Positions 49,401 through 55,309 of a stretch of DNA of 64,000 nucleotides are shown in pieces. The stretch's first letter is position 1. The number at the start of each line of letters is the position of its first letter. The notes under the pieces were generated by a model. It was given only the letters and a program-made list of their open reading frames with translations, ran no database searches and was not told the DNA's origin. The position numbers and the translations under genes were made by a program. This DNA comes from Saccopteryx bilineata. Lineage: Eukaryota; Chordata; Mammalia; Chiroptera; Emballonuridae. The stretch is taken from contig NC_089492.1 of assembly GCF_036850765.1 (NCBI RefSeq), positions 72,108,482 through 72,172,481 on the forward strand, written 5' to 3'.

Positions 49401-49725
49401 GAATGTTCTGGAATCAGCCAACTTCTATATAAAATACTGCTATTTTTACTATGGACCTTTTTCTTTGGTAAACATGTAGCTCAGCATACAACCAAGATGT
49501 AAAGAATTATGTTATCCTCACTCAGGCTTCCCAGTAACCGTAAACAACAGCAGTCTAAGCAAGTTGACCATCTGCATTCACAGAGCTGCTTTCCTGACCG
49601 TCGCGAACAGACATGACTTATTTGAGGGATTATATATGGAGATGACATCAATCTCCGTTTTGTATTTTTGCAGTTTACAGAACCCTCCAGGAGGAAAGGC
49701 GTTCAGAGTGTTTGCTGTCGTGTGA
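9277..49725 (+). CDS. CRISPLD1: CRISPLD1: secreted CAP and LCCL domain protein, 14 coding exons
   Basis: The spliced reading frame is 1503 nt, 500 residues plus TGA, the length I know for mammalian CRISPLD1. Coding exons: 9277-9534, 31842-31960, 32297-32429, 33420-33535, 34254-34354, 35888-36028, 36203-36263, 36373-36439, 36646-36776, 38404-38447, 38544-38616, 41804-41879, 46962-47092, 49674-49725. All introns are GT-AG and every split codon joins in frame. Residues 1 to about 23 form a signal peptide. Residues about 62-215 are the CAP/SCP domain, with signature HYTQVVWATS across exons 4/5 and [12 protein letters not shown] across exons 5/6. An acidic/Gln-rich linker follows (about 240-285), then LCCL domains at about 290-385 and 395-497, each with an SSICRAA..H.G....GG core. 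An N-glycosylation sequon (NAT) lies at residue 28. It should be secreted and extracellular; LCCL domains are associated with lipid or LPS binding in the paralogue CRISPLD2. The exact molecular role of CRISPLD1 is not settled. No frameshift or stop was seen. Confidence 0.97.
9971..10104. mobile_element. short inverted-repeat MITE (copy 2)
   Basis: The left arm, AGGCAAAAGGAGGTTTACAG type, and the right arm, CTGTAAACCTCCTTTTGCC (about 10083-10104), are near-perfect complements of about 20 bp. The interior matches the copy at 1529-1652 ('taatacaagaataaactc'). Confidence 0.75.
10780..10995 (+). repeat. MIR SINE relic
   Basis: The order of recognisable segments fits MIR: 'tgtgactgggtaatttactaact', a 'tttcctcgtgttaat' region, 'aattgaatgacatgacctgtgtaaag', and a final 'aaatgttaataag'. 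It is diverged. Confidence 0.65.
11009..11393 (+). repeat. tRNA-derived bat SINE (family 2)
   Basis: The head is 'ccagtggtggcaaagtgaataaagc', followed by repeated 'ggtcactggcttgag' blocks, the conserved 'aatgagaagcaatcattgaac' segment and a (CT)n(CA)n tail to about 11390. The same family occurs at 16328, 18003, 37003, 37970, 43105(-), 44740(-), 52175(-), 58277 and 60630(-). Confidence 0.85.
12058..12200. mobile_element. mariner-type MITE made of two palindromic halves
   Basis: The element begins ACTGCTCACAAGAATTAGGG and ends with the complementary CTAGTTTTTGGGAGCAGT, flanked by TA on both sides. Inside, two units (about 12070-12133 and 12134-12199) are each a palindrome of the form AATTAGGGGATAT...ATATCCCCTAATT. 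A third piece of the same terminus lies at 28160-28201. Confidence 0.75.
14325..14440 (+). repeat. L2-like 3' end relic
   Basis: The sequence follows the ancient L2 3' terminus ('gaattcctagaaaggtaggg', 'gcctgaggcatagaagaaat', 'actcaataaatgcttgttga'). The pyrimidine-rich DNA upstream to about 13380 may belong to the same LINE, but I cannot show it. Confidence 0.55.
15204..15611 (-). repeat. tRNA-derived bat SINE (family 1) with perfect 18-bp TSD
   Basis: Reverse copy of the 391 family. The tail at the left is a (TTA)n/T-run and the tRNA-like head is at the right. CTGAAAAAGTGTGCTTTA is exact at 15186-15203 and 15612-15629. The perfect long duplication suggests a recent insertion. Confidence 0.93.
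16328..16755 (+). repeat. tRNA-derived bat SINE (family 2)
   Basis: Head 'ccaggcagtggtgcagtggatagag', internal 'ctggcttgag' repeats, 'agaaagcaatcaatgaacaa', CT-rich 3' part and a 13-A tail. Confidence 0.88.
17120..17460 (+). repeat. ancient mammalian interspersed repeat (family uncertain)
   Basis: The text 'ggaagacaggctattgcaataatc..caggtgacagtggctagga' and 'atgatcttattcagaatcactcagg' matches a common ancient mammalian repeat pattern that also appears at 31250-31760 and 40620-41050. I recognise the pattern but cannot name the family safely. Confidence 0.45.
18003..18407 (+). repeat. tRNA-derived bat SINE (family 2) with 13-bp TSD
   Basis: GAAAAGCATTTCC occurs at 17990-18002 and 18408-18420. 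The 3' region ends in a (CT)n microsatellite (about 18320-18380) and then an A/G-rich tail. Confidence 0.92.
20404..20820 (+). repeat. tRNA-derived bat SINE (family 1) with 11-bp TSD
   Basis: Intact tRNA-like head. The tail is an (AAAT)n run at 20760-20786 followed by AT-rich DNA. AAAACAATGAA is repeated at 20391-20401 and 20821-20831. Confidence 0.88.
22857..23229 (-). repeat. tRNA-derived bat SINE (family 1)
   Basis: Reverse copy with a T-run at the left and the head 'ggttg(t)ctc..ccagggc' at the right. A short duplication AGAGATAA (22847-22854 and 23230-23237) flanks it. Confidence 0.88.
23793..23981 (+). repeat. short VES-like SINE with 14-bp TSD
   Basis: Head 'cctgacctgtggtggcgcag', B-box 'ggttcgaaaccc', a CT-run and an 'aataaataaaatct' tail. 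AAAAGTCCATATTA flanks it exactly (23779-23792 and 23982-23995). It is shorter than families 1 and 2 and closest to the VES type of bat SINE. Confidence 0.88.
25004..25369 (-). repeat. tRNA-derived bat SINE (family 1)
   Basis: Reverse copy. TGAATTTT at 24996-25003 is repeated at 25370-25377, although the left copy merges with the T-tail. Confidence 0.88.
26157..26240. repeat. (CT)n(CA)n compound microsatellite
   Basis: About 22 CT units run directly into about 18 CA units. It probably varies in length between individuals. Confidence 0.95.
28160..28201 (-). repeat. solo terminus of the 12058 mariner-type MITE
   Basis: 'aaatgtcccctaatttttgt' plus GAGCAGTA matches the right end of the element at 12058-12200. 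Only one end is present, 14 bp before the pogo-like element. Confidence 0.6.
28215..29669 (+). mobile_element. pogo/Tigger-like DNA transposon, near full length, dead
   Basis: The terminal inverted repeats start TGTATTTCCCCATGTATAAG on the left. The right end, ATACATGGGGAAATACA, is the complement, with more diverged similarity inward (GATGCACCC.. against TGTGCATTTTATAC). It encloses a broken DDE-type transposase on the same strand. At about 1.45 kb it is close to the size of a compact autonomous pogo-family element. A flanking TA duplication is not clear. Confidence 0.85.
28412..29580 (+). pseudogene. pogo-like (CENP-B/JERKY type) transposase relic
   Basis: The start ATG at 28412 opens [20 protein letters not shown], a typical helix-turn-helix N-terminus. 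The frame stops at about 28528. A second HTH-like stretch around 28540-28680 is in other frames. The catalytic domain is mostly in one frame from 28693: a first candidate Asp before [13 protein letters not shown], a second in [10 protein letters not shown] (about 29130-29160), a third in QLQPLD (about 29240). Further frame breaks occur near 29070 and 29280, and an acidic tail in yet another frame ends at TAA 29578-29580. The DDD residues survive, but at least three disruptions make it nonfunctional. No product is expected. Confidence 0.85.
31250..31760 (+). repeat. ancient mammalian interspersed repeat (family uncertain)
   Basis: Shares with 17120 and 40620 the pattern around 'gggagattcagtaggaggctagtgc'. 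It ends about 80 bp before exon 3. Boundaries are approximate. Confidence 0.4.
31842..31960 (+). CDS. CRISPLD1: CRISPLD1 coding exon 3, residues 87-126
   Basis: Begins on a codon boundary after an AACTATAG acceptor and encodes the CAP stretch [16 protein letters not shown] with a CAP-type Trp and Cys. It ends with two bases of an Arg codon at GGAAG|GTAGC. Confidence 0.96.
32297..32429 (+). CDS. CRISPLD1: CRISPLD1 coding exon 4, residues 126-170
   Basis: Encodes a Tyr/Pro-rich CAP segment, the cysteine cluster [14 protein letters not shown] and the first half of CAP signature 1 (HYTQ). The conserved CAP-site His lies at the end. It ends on a codon boundary. Confidence 0.96.
32430..33419 (+). 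other. CRISPLD1: CRISPLD1 intron 4, no repeat recognised
   Basis: 990 bp of AT-rich, unique-looking sequence ending in the pyrimidine tract TTTCTTTTCTCTCATGTAG. Confidence 0.85.
33420..33535 (+). CDS. CRISPLD1: CRISPLD1 coding exon 5, residues 171-209
   Basis: Continues CAP signature 1 (VVWATS), then [16 protein letters not shown] and YLVCNYSP, the start of CAP signature 2. It ends two bases into a Lys codon at CCGAA|GTAAGT. Confidence 0.96.
33536..34253 (+). other. CRISPLD1: CRISPLD1 intron 5, no repeat recognised
   Basis: 718 bp, AT-rich. The acceptor CATCTCTTTAAG is rather weak, with an A before the final AG. Confidence 0.8.
34254..34354 (+). CDS. CRISPLD1: CRISPLD1 coding exon 6, residues 209-243
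   Basis: Completes CAP signature 2 with GNWWG and adds the cysteine-rich tail of the CAP region ([13 protein letters not shown]). It ends one base into a Glu codon. Confidence 0.95.
34743..34879. mobile_element. 137-bp hAT MITE with exact 8-bp TSD
   Basis: CCCTAATG at 34735-34742 is repeated at 34880-34887. Terminal repeats are CCATGATGGTGAAC on the left and the diverged complement GGTTCGCCATCACGG on the right. An inner palindrome CTACCGCCCA/TGGGCGGTAG gives a strong hairpin. The termini resemble those of the hAT element at 3186-4398, so that family may have supplied the transposase. Confidence 0.88.
35888..36028 (+). CDS. CRISPLD1: CRISPLD1 coding exon 7, residues 243-290 (linker)
   Basis: Encodes the hydrophilic linker between the CAP and LCCL regions, rich in Glu, Gln, Asp and Thr ([13 protein letters not shown]). 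Compared with my memory of other mammals, this is the least conserved exon. The donor is ATGT|GTAAGC, one base into a Ser codon. Confidence 0.94.
36203..36263 (+). CDS. CRISPLD1: CRISPLD1 coding exon 8, residues 290-310 (LCCL1 start)
   Basis: 61 nt, phase 1 in and 2 out. Encodes the first LCCL strand region with cysteines in [16 protein letters not shown]. Confidence 0.95.
36373..36439 (+). CDS. CRISPLD1: CRISPLD1 coding exon 9, residues 310-332 (LCCL1)
   Basis: 67 nt, phase 2 in and 0 out. Encodes YECPAGC, the 'VIGS' turn and the conserved Tyr before the LCCL core. The preceding intron is only 109 bp. Confidence 0.95.
36646..36776 (+). CDS. CRISPLD1: CRISPLD1 coding exon 10, residues 333-376 (LCCL1 core)
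   Basis: 131 nt, phase 0 in and 2 out. Encodes the LCCL core [19 protein letters not shown] with the conserved Cys, His and Gly-Gly, then the basic RQGRKHYF strand. Confidence 0.96.
37003..37361 (+). repeat. tRNA-derived bat SINE (family 2)
   Basis: Head 'cctgaccaggtggtggcaca', internal 'gcttgagc' repeats, 'atgagaaaacaatcaatgaa' and a 23-A tail, inside intron 10. Confidence 0.9.
37793..37920 (-). repeat. L1 3' terminal relic, antisense
   Basis: 'gaatttattggggtgaccat' and the following 'gtacaattctataatatatc' match the inverted 3' end of bat/carnivore-type L1 ('..tcaccccaataaat'). A related piece is at 41068-41165. Confidence 0.65.
37970..38318 (+). repeat. tRNA-derived bat SINE (family 2)
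   Basis: Head 'ctgactggtggtaaagtgga', repeated 'ggtcactggcttgag' blocks, 'aagaaagcaatcaatgaaca' and a short A-tail followed by a G-run. Confidence 0.86.
38404..38447 (+). CDS. CRISPLD1: CRISPLD1 coding exon 11, residues 376-391 (inter-LCCL linker)
   Basis: Only 44 nt. Encodes [13 protein letters not shown] and turns phase 2 back to phase 1, which lets the second three-exon LCCL module repeat the phases of the first. The preceding acceptor is TTTTCATCTTCAG. Confidence 0.94.
38544..38616 (+). CDS. CRISPLD1: CRISPLD1 coding exon 12, residues 391-415 (LCCL2 start)
   Basis: 73 nt, phase 1 in and 2 out, like exon 8. Encodes [13 protein letters not shown] and HCP, matching the opening cysteines of LCCL1. 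The preceding intron is 96 bp. Confidence 0.95.
39262..39780 (-). repeat. 5'-truncated L1, 3' end, antisense
   Basis: The minus strand encodes a piece of the L1 ORF2 C-terminus ([14 protein letters not shown] and [10 protein letters not shown]; 39580-39762), followed by L1 3'UTR-type sequence towards 39262. It is too short for any activity. Confidence 0.85.
40620..41050 (+). repeat. ancient mammalian interspersed repeat (family uncertain)
   Basis: The stretch 'gtgcaaaggccctgaggcag' with 'aaggatcttattctgaatga' and 'aggaatgatatggttgaact' follows a pattern common in mammalian genomes. Same family as 17120 and 31250. Confidence 0.5.
41068..41165 (-). repeat. L1 3' terminal relic, antisense
   Basis: 'ttgactttattggggtgaca' followed by 'aaattatacaggtttcaggt' matches inverted L1 3'UTR. 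Confidence 0.6.
41325..41680 (+). repeat. diverged tRNA-derived bat SINE (family 1) with 14-bp TSD
   Basis: Recognisable head ('ggcttagtggtagaga') and body, but heavily mutated compared with the other copies. AAAAATGAGTAGGG is still exact at 41311-41324 and 41682-41695, although the divergence suggests an older copy. Confidence 0.85.
41804..41879 (+). CDS. CRISPLD1: CRISPLD1 coding exon 13, residues 415-440 (LCCL2)
   Basis: 76 nt, phase 2 in and 0 out, like exon 9. Encodes [20 protein letters not shown] and ends at VYSD just before the LCCL core. The acceptor ATTTATTTTTCAG and donor GAT|GTAAGT are strong. Confidence 0.95.
42001..42648 (+). mobile_element. Tigger2-like DNA transposon remnant
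   Basis: The left terminus AGTCCCCCCTTACCC (42003-42017) and its near complement at 42631-42645 are inverted repeats. The segment 42110-42380 follows the Tigger2 leader and a frameshifted transposase N-terminus starting at the ATG at 42295. Most of the transposase is deleted. Confidence 0.8.
43105..43503 (-). repeat. tRNA-derived bat SINE (family 2), antisense
   Basis: Reverse copy with 'gacagagacagagagtcaga' at the left, several 'ctcaagccagcaacc' blocks and the head 'ctactgcctggtcaggc' at the right. It contains a G10 run at 43254-43263. Confidence 0.9.
44740..45097 (-). repeat. tRNA-derived bat SINE (family 2) with 10-bp TSD
   Basis: The tail is an inverted (TTTTTG)n repeat. AGATTTATGT at 44730-44739 is repeated at 45098-45107. 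The A-box to B-box head is at the right. Confidence 0.9.
45110..46961 (+). other. CRISPLD1: distal CRISPLD1 intron 13
   Basis: Apart from a pure T-run of about 28 at 46381-46408 followed by a G-run, nothing is recognised. The acceptor before exon 14 is TTCTCCTTTGTCCCTCAG. Confidence 0.7.
46962..47092 (+). CDS. CRISPLD1: CRISPLD1 coding exon 14, residues 441-484 (LCCL2 core)
   Basis: 131 nt, phase 0 in and 2 out, exactly like exon 10. Encodes [19 protein letters not shown] and [10 protein letters not shown], the second LCCL core with its conserved Cys, His and Gly-Gly. Confidence 0.96.
47780..47971. mobile_element. hAT-type MITE (CAGGGGTCCCCAAAC ends), copy 1
   Basis: The inverted ends CAGGGGTCCCCAAAC and GTTTGGGGATGCCTG enclose a GC-rich segment including 'cacagggggccagttcactg'. 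A copy in inverted orientation sits at 62523-62711. No clear 8-bp target duplication was found, so assignment to hAT rests on the terminus type. Confidence 0.75.
48350..48510 (-). repeat. MIR SINE relic, antisense
   Basis: 'gagaggctcagagaggttaa' and 'tgctcaaggccacggaactg' are diagnostic inverted MIR segments. Confidence 0.75.
49674..49725 (+). CDS. CRISPLD1: CRISPLD1 coding exon 15, residues 484-500 and stop
   Basis: Begins after CGTTTTGTATTTTTGCAG, completes a Ser codon, encodes [16 protein letters not shown] and stops at TGA 49723-49725. The C-terminus matches the known CRISPLD1 end. Confidence 0.96.
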
Positions 49726-49883
49726 AACGGAACACACTGGGAGGAGACTCGTAGAGACTGTTCCAAGTGCCTGTTTCTGAAGTTTGTACAAAACTGTAAC
49801 ATTACTGTACAGAAGATAGCAGCTATTTTCAGCTCCCCCCAAAGTGCCAAATGCATATAAATCTTGATAGACAAACTCTGTAA

Positions 49884-49889
49884 AATAAA
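49884..49889 (+). promoter_or_regulatory. CRISPLD1: proximal polyadenylation signal AATAAA
   Basis: Canonical hexamer 159 nt after the stop codon. It would give a very short 3'UTR if used. Confidence 0.45.
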
Positions 49890-50336
49890 ACATGGGACAT
49901 TATTAGCTTTGGAAAAAGTAATGAATTATGTAATGGTTTTAGAAATCCTGTGTTAAATATTGCTATATTTTCTTAGCAGTTATTTCTACAGTTAATTACA
50001 TAGTCACGATTGTTCTACATTTTATATGTTATATTACATGGTGCTTTGTATATGCCACTAATAACATGAATCTAAACATTGAATGTGAATGGCCCTCAGA
50101 TAGTCATCTGGTGCATTTAAAAACAATAATGGCAAAAATAATAACTAAAAATGAAAGAAACCATGCTATTACATTTTCCCCAGTTTAATACTCTGCCATT
50201 ACCTACTCCAAATAATCTCAATAATTTTCCACTTACTACTTGTCTAGTTTTTCTCTTCTGTTAAGTTTAGGCATATAGGATATTAAGTCCTGATGCTGTA
50301 CTTCTTATTTTGTATAAAGCAAGTCCTTAATATCCA

Positions 50337-50342
50337 AATAAA
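50337..50342 (+). promoter_or_regulatory. CRISPLD1: middle polyadenylation signal AATAAA
   Basis: Canonical hexamer followed within 15 nt by TGTTGTAATGTT, a plausible GU-rich downstream element. Confidence 0.5.
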
Positions 50343-50744
50343 TCTGTTGTAATGTTCGATTCCCTGGGAATGAAGTCAAGGTGGTGGTCGGAACGCATTC
50401 CTGGTGATCACACAGTAAATGAGGGCTAAGCATGGGCAGCCAGAGCTCTCTGTGTGCTGTTCACACTGACGTCACATTTTCTTTTGTGTCCTGGCAAATA
50501 CTCCTGCAGGCCAGGAAGTATAATAGAACATGTTTAACAAAGATGAACCAATGTATTGCATCACCATTGCCACTGAATTTCTTAATGGTAAATGGCTGTG
50601 TGTATAAATGTTGCCATATTATGGTACCTATAATGGTGATCTATTTGTTTCTATGAAAAATTTATTGTGCTTTGAGTCTAAAAATCTGTAAAATGTTAAT
50701 TTTGTTTTTTCCTGCTGTTGAATTTACTCTTTCTCTGTAAACAT

Positions 50745-50750
50745 ATTAAA
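50745..50750 (+). promoter_or_regulatory. CRISPLD1: distal polyadenylation signal ATTAAA
   Basis: Common variant hexamer followed by ATTGTGTTTC and a T-rich stretch, a typical downstream element. It is probably the main end, by analogy with long mammalian 3'UTRs. Confidence 0.5.
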
Positions 50751-50775
50751 ATAATTGTGTTTCAAAGTATTATTT

Positions 50776-51237
50776 TTAGTTTCCTTTGCATCCTTGTTTT
50801 GATTTAGAATCATTTTACATCTATAAAATTATTGTCTTTTATTTGGGGGCTATTGAAATTAATATAAATAACATCCTTAATACCAAAAGTCTTCAAAGTC
50901 AACCTGACTAGTTAGGTAATTGTATGTGAAAGGCAAGACAATCATAAGTTTAGAAATATTATATTAAGGGAAAATTTGAATAAAATGTGTTTAGTGAATT
51001 TCTAAAGTAGAAAGAAATAATCTGAAAGATATAAAGTGATTATGAAAGAATCAACAAGACAGTAGATACTTACAATATTTTTAGACAGTAAATGAGTAGG
51101 TGTTTAGGAGCAGATAATAAATTATAAACGGGTCAGGGAAAACAAGAGAAATGGATAATATAAATAAAAAAATAAAACACATATAATCACTTATCAAGTA
51201 CTGGCCAGGAATTAAATGGTTCAAAATATAGGTATTC
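50776..51237. other. intergenic DNA, nothing recognised
   Basis: AT-rich sequence without repeats or frames of note between the 3'UTR and a VES-like SINE. Confidence 0.5.
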
Positions 51238-51253
51238 AAAACTTAAGCACTTA

Positions 51254-51417
51254 GCCCTGGTCAAATAGCTCGGTTGGTTGGAGCATTGTCCAGAAGCACA
51301 GAGGTTGCCGGTTCAATCTCTGGTCAGGATACATATGGGAACAGATTGATGTTCCTATCTCTCTCTCTCTCTCTCCCTTCCTCTCTCACTGAAATCAATA
51401 AATAAAATAAAATTAAA
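51254..51417 (+). repeat. short VES-like SINE with 16-bp TSD
   Basis: 'gccctggtcaaatagctcgg' head, 'gaggttgccggttcaatctc' B-box, CT-run and 'caataaataaaataaaatt' tail. AAAACTTAAGCACTTA is exact at 51238-51253 and 51418-51433. This copy is closest to the classical VES consensus. Confidence 0.9.
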
Positions 51418-51859
51418 AAAACTTAAGCACTTACACACTGAAATTTTCAAAACTTAAAGCAGATTTTGTGGGAACATCTTTTGCCCCAAAAGATGCATTG
51501 CACCTTCTTAAATAGCATGATTGAAAGGTAAACTTTAGCCAGCTTCAACTTCTGTTTCTCACTTTCCCACCAGTGGGGAAGCACCATCGATTCAGTCAGA
51601 TTTCTAGTATTGTCCTTAGTTTAGATATCCATCATCAGTTTCCCAAACTATCTCAGTGTCTCTAGCTGGAGTGTGCTCACTTTGTTCATCTCCTTTCCTT
51701 TACAATGCACCCTTAATTTTGTACTGACATCACTCTCTTCTATAAGTTTCCATTATTTAATATAACAAAACCACCTTATGAAAGCACTTGAGGACCTCTG
51801 TAGTCTTGTTTCATATTGTTCTTATAAGCTCTTTTACACAAGATGCAAGATGTGGTCTT

Positions 51860-52010
51860 GAGTTACTTAACTTTCATTGTCTCAGAGACCTCACCTGAAG
51901 AATAAAAAGGGACAAACACCTCATAAGGATTGCTTTAAGAACTAATTGACATATTTATAATGCACTTAAAAGAGCATCACACATCTGGCATGTGGTCAAT
52001 ATATGTCAGT
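51860..52010 (+). repeat. MIR SINE relic
   Basis: 'cttgagttacttaactttca', 'cctcacctgaagaataaaaa' and 'ggcatgtggtcaatatatgt' are in MIR order. Confidence 0.65.
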
Positions 52011-52174
52011 TTTTTATTAATATTATTTTAACCATTTTTGTTATTTACCTTGGGGAAACTACATCTCTTATAGTGCAATACTCATCCTTCAGCATTCAAT
52101 GTGGAAATCCTCCAGGAATGCCCCTGTTATTATTATTCCTGGTAATTAAATAATGCTCTTTAATATGGCTTTTT

Positions 52175-52501
52175 ATTTTATTTTATTTTTTATGACAGAG
52201 AGAGAGACAGAGAGAGGGATAGATAAGGACAGACAGACAGGAAGGGAGAGAGATGAGAAACATCAATTCTTCGTTGCGGCACCTTAGTTGTTCATTGATT
52301 GCTTTCACATATGTGCCTTGACCAGGGGGCTACAGCAGACCAAGTGACCCCTTGCTCAAGCCAGCAACCTTGGATTCAAGCTGCTGACCTGTGTTCAAAC
52401 CAGATCAGCCTGCACTCAAGCCAGCTACATTGGGGTTTCGAACCTGGGTCTTCTGCATCCCAGTCCGATGCTTTATCCACTGCACCACTGCCTGGTCAGG
52501 C
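52175..52501 (-). repeat. tRNA-derived bat SINE (family 2), antisense
   Basis: (TTTTA)n tail at the left and 'actgcctggtcaggc' head at the right. AATATGGCTTTTT at 52162-52174 and AATATGCCTTTTT at 52502-52514 form a target duplication with one mismatch. Confidence 0.9.
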
Positions 52502-52534
52502 AATATGCCTTTTTCTTTAATCATATTAATTTTT

Positions 52535-52699
52535 TTTTAGATTTTATTCATTTTTCAGAGAGAGAGGAGAGAGAGAAGGGGGAAGGAGCAGGAAGCATCA
52601 ACTCCCATACGTGCCTTGATTAGGCAAGCCCAGGGTTTCAAACTGGCAACTCAGCGTTCCAGGTGGACATTTTATCCACTGTACCACCACAGGTCAGGC
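52535..52699 (-). repeat. short VES-like SINE, antisense
   Basis: Reverse of the 23793 type: 'gattttattcatttttcaga' tail side, a GA-run, 'ggtttcaaactggcaactca' and head 'taccaccacaggtcaggc'. Confidence 0.8.
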
Positions 52700-53584
52700 T
52701 AACAATCTTAATTTTTAAAATTCTGCCTTTTATTATGTTTAGTTCTTTAAATTTAAGGGTAAACTCCATGAGAATTGTAATACTGTACTCTTTATCAGTC
52801 TCTTCTGCAGAGACACAGTGGATCAATATTACTACATGAATATTCAGTGATCCCTAATTTTATTCTTGATGACATAAGTGAATATTATAGCATATTATCA
52901 CAGCAAAAGGTACATTGTTATAGCTAATGACAGTATTATTAATCAAAATTCTGTTTGTGTATTTAAAACAGGTCAATGCTTATAAAATAGTATCAATATC
53001 AATTTATTTTTAGAAGTTTACCAGACCACATTTTTTTTATTTCTTTAATGTTTGTATCTAATAAAATAAATCTGTGTATTTCAAGTAAAGCAGAATTCTC
53101 CAAAAAATACTCTCTTAATCTATTACATAATTGGTATATTATAATGTATGCTTTCCTATTCAATATTGTAAGAAATTTTAATTATTTTGAAGACCACAGT
53201 GGGCTAAGGAAAGAAACAGAGCCATCCTTTGCAAATAGACCAACTTCATATCTGGAATTTAAGCTAATTGATTGCACAAAGAATTACATTGTTTAGGTTA
53301 ATTTTAAATACTTATCTAAGATGATACTTCAACCCTGGCACCATAATATTCAAGAGCTAAAGAAACAGTTTAGTCAAATAATCTGATCCTTTTTCACTAA
53401 TTTGTTGGAATTAGGAGCTCTATTATATCAGTCTGAGATTTTAAGAAGCAGGCAAAGTCTTTAGAACTCTGTTAGGCTTAGCAATTAGGGACTCTTTTCT
53501 TCTGATCATCCAATCCCTATGTCACGTCCCACAACATAATCAGAGTATGAAGCAATGCTAATAAGCAAACATTTTTGTACTAGA
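52700..53584. other. intergenic DNA, nothing recognised
   Basis: AT-rich sequence with no repeat pattern or coding signal that I can support. Confidence 0.4.
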
Positions 53585-53589
53585 CCATT

Positions 53590-54187
53590 TGTATGGCCAG
53601 TGGCCACCACCATCGTGGTCATGCAGGTTCTCATTGAATTCAGACAGACAGTAAAGAAACAGTGGAGCCAAAAAATGGTGGGCCATTCCTTTATTAGTCT
53701 CGCACCGGCCAATGAGCAAACAGAGAAAACACTTCCCTTTCATTCAGGGCTCCCAAAGGCCTGATGCATTCTCTGGTTCCACAACCAGGAGAATTTTCTC
53801 CAGTTCCTCCTAGAATCAAAGGCCCCACCAGCCTCAGTGGAGCTTGCAAAGCCCCTCAGCTCTGGTTCCCCATCTGCATCCCCTTCTCTCTCTCTGCAAA
53901 GCATGGCTTCTTTCTGCCTCTTCTTCTCTCTCTGCAAAACTAGCTTCTTCTTCAGCACCCTGCATTCTCCCACTCTTTCTGCAAAAACTGCCTGGGCCCA
54001 CAAAGACCCCTCTTCCAGCAAACATTAGCAAAACAAAGGCCCCTCCCAAGCAAGAATGCAATGCCTAATTTGCAATCCTCTGCCCTGCTCTGAGGGCAAG
54101 CACACACGTGGCTGTCCAGTGACATTTTTTAACAATAAAGTGAACAAACTAAAAAAATACAAATTTTACAAACTCATTTGCCCAACA
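53590..54187 (-). mobile_element. solo LTR A of an endogenous retrovirus, 5-bp TSD
   Basis: The 598-bp block starts TG and ends CA. CCATT is exact on both sides (53585-53589 and 54188-54192). On the minus strand AATAAA lies near the U3/R end at about 53693-53698, which sets the orientation. Same subfamily as LTR C. No gag, pol or env sequence adjoins it, so it is a recombined solo LTR. Small open frames inside it are not genes. Confidence 0.85.
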
Positions 54188-54361
54188 CCATTAAATTATG
54201 AAAACAAAGTTTTCAATAATTATTAAAAATTTTCTAATTAAAAACAATTATTTGTCAACTACATTTATGACTATGTTGATGAGGATGAAAAGTAGACAGC
54301 CTGTACTAGGCTGTACTTGACAGCTCAGTTTTAAGAAAGAACATGTTAAAAATGAAGTGGA

Positions 54362-54761
54362 GGCCCTGGCCGGTTGGCTCAGCGGTAGAGCGTCGGCCTG
54401 GCATGCAGGAGACCCGGGTTCGATTCCCGGCCAGGGCACATAGGAGAAGCACCCATTTGCTTCTCCAACCCCCCTCCTTCCTCTCTGTCTCTCTCTTCCC
54501 CTCCTGCAGCCAAGGCTCCATTGGAGCAAAGATGGCCCGGGCACTGGGGATGGCTCCTTGGCCTCTGCCCCAGGCGCTAGAGTGGCTCTGGTTGCAAGAG
54601 AGCGACGCCCCGGAGGGGCAGAGCATCACCCCCTGGTAGGCAGAGCATCGCCCCCTGGTGGGCGTGCTGGGTGGATCCCGGTCGGGCTCATGCGGGAGTC
54701 TGTCTGACTGTCTCTCCCAGTTTCCAGCTTCAGAAAAATACAAAAAAAAAAAAAAAAAATT
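54362..54761 (+). repeat. tRNA-derived bat SINE (family 1)
   Basis: Nearly consensus copy with an A17 tail. AAGTGGA flanks it at 54355-54361 and 54762-54768. Confidence 0.93.
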
Positions 54762-55309
54762 AAGTGGAAAGCATGAATAATATTTCAAAGTGCTAGAAGT
54801 GATTGAAATAACATTAGAAATGTTAAATCCCAACCTGCCTGAACTCTTAACCTGAAACAAAATTAATAAAAAAAAAATCTGTATGAGAACAACTTGGTCA
54901 GGAACAATATAATGAGAAACAAATAAACAGCCCCTCCTAAAGCTTTCTGTTTCCATTCATTCCAAAAATACTGAGTTCCTATAATTTGCTTATGAACTGG
55001 CTATTCAGTATAGATAAATTTATTAGCAAAAATGCCCTCAGGAAATCAGAACCTAGTAAACAAGACAGACATTAAATAATCACAGAAATAATATGATTGC
55101 AAACCATGAAGACTGTAAAACTGCAGTTATAGAGAAAGTGTTTATGGTATGGTGGGAGTATTTTAAAGTGGGACTTGGCTTCATGGGGGAGAGGGAAGAC
55201 GACTTTACCATGGAATTGACATTGAAGCTTAGCTCTAGAGGATGAGTAGGAGTAACTACAGAGGGTTGGAGTTCAGAAATGTCCAAATTGAATAATACGA
55301 TGACATGAC

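Larger units (their letters stand above)
49726..50775 (+). other. CRISPLD1: CRISPLD1 3'UTR (end estimated)
   Basis: Repeat-free AT-rich sequence follows the stop. The distal end is placed just after the third candidate polyadenylation signal. The absence of SINEs across this kilobase, while they are frequent on both sides, agrees with a transcribed, constrained UTR. Confidence 0.6.

Noticed and set aside
53740..54061. Charged overlapping minus-strand frames of 75-93 codons, possible small viral gene
   Set aside because: They lie inside a solo LTR with a clean 5-bp target duplication. LTRs of this kind do not normally encode such a product, and the homologous LTR C does not keep the frame.
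54306..54956. 216-codon minus-strand open frame, the longest in the window
   Set aside because: Most of it is a SINE read backwards. It has no conserved domain.
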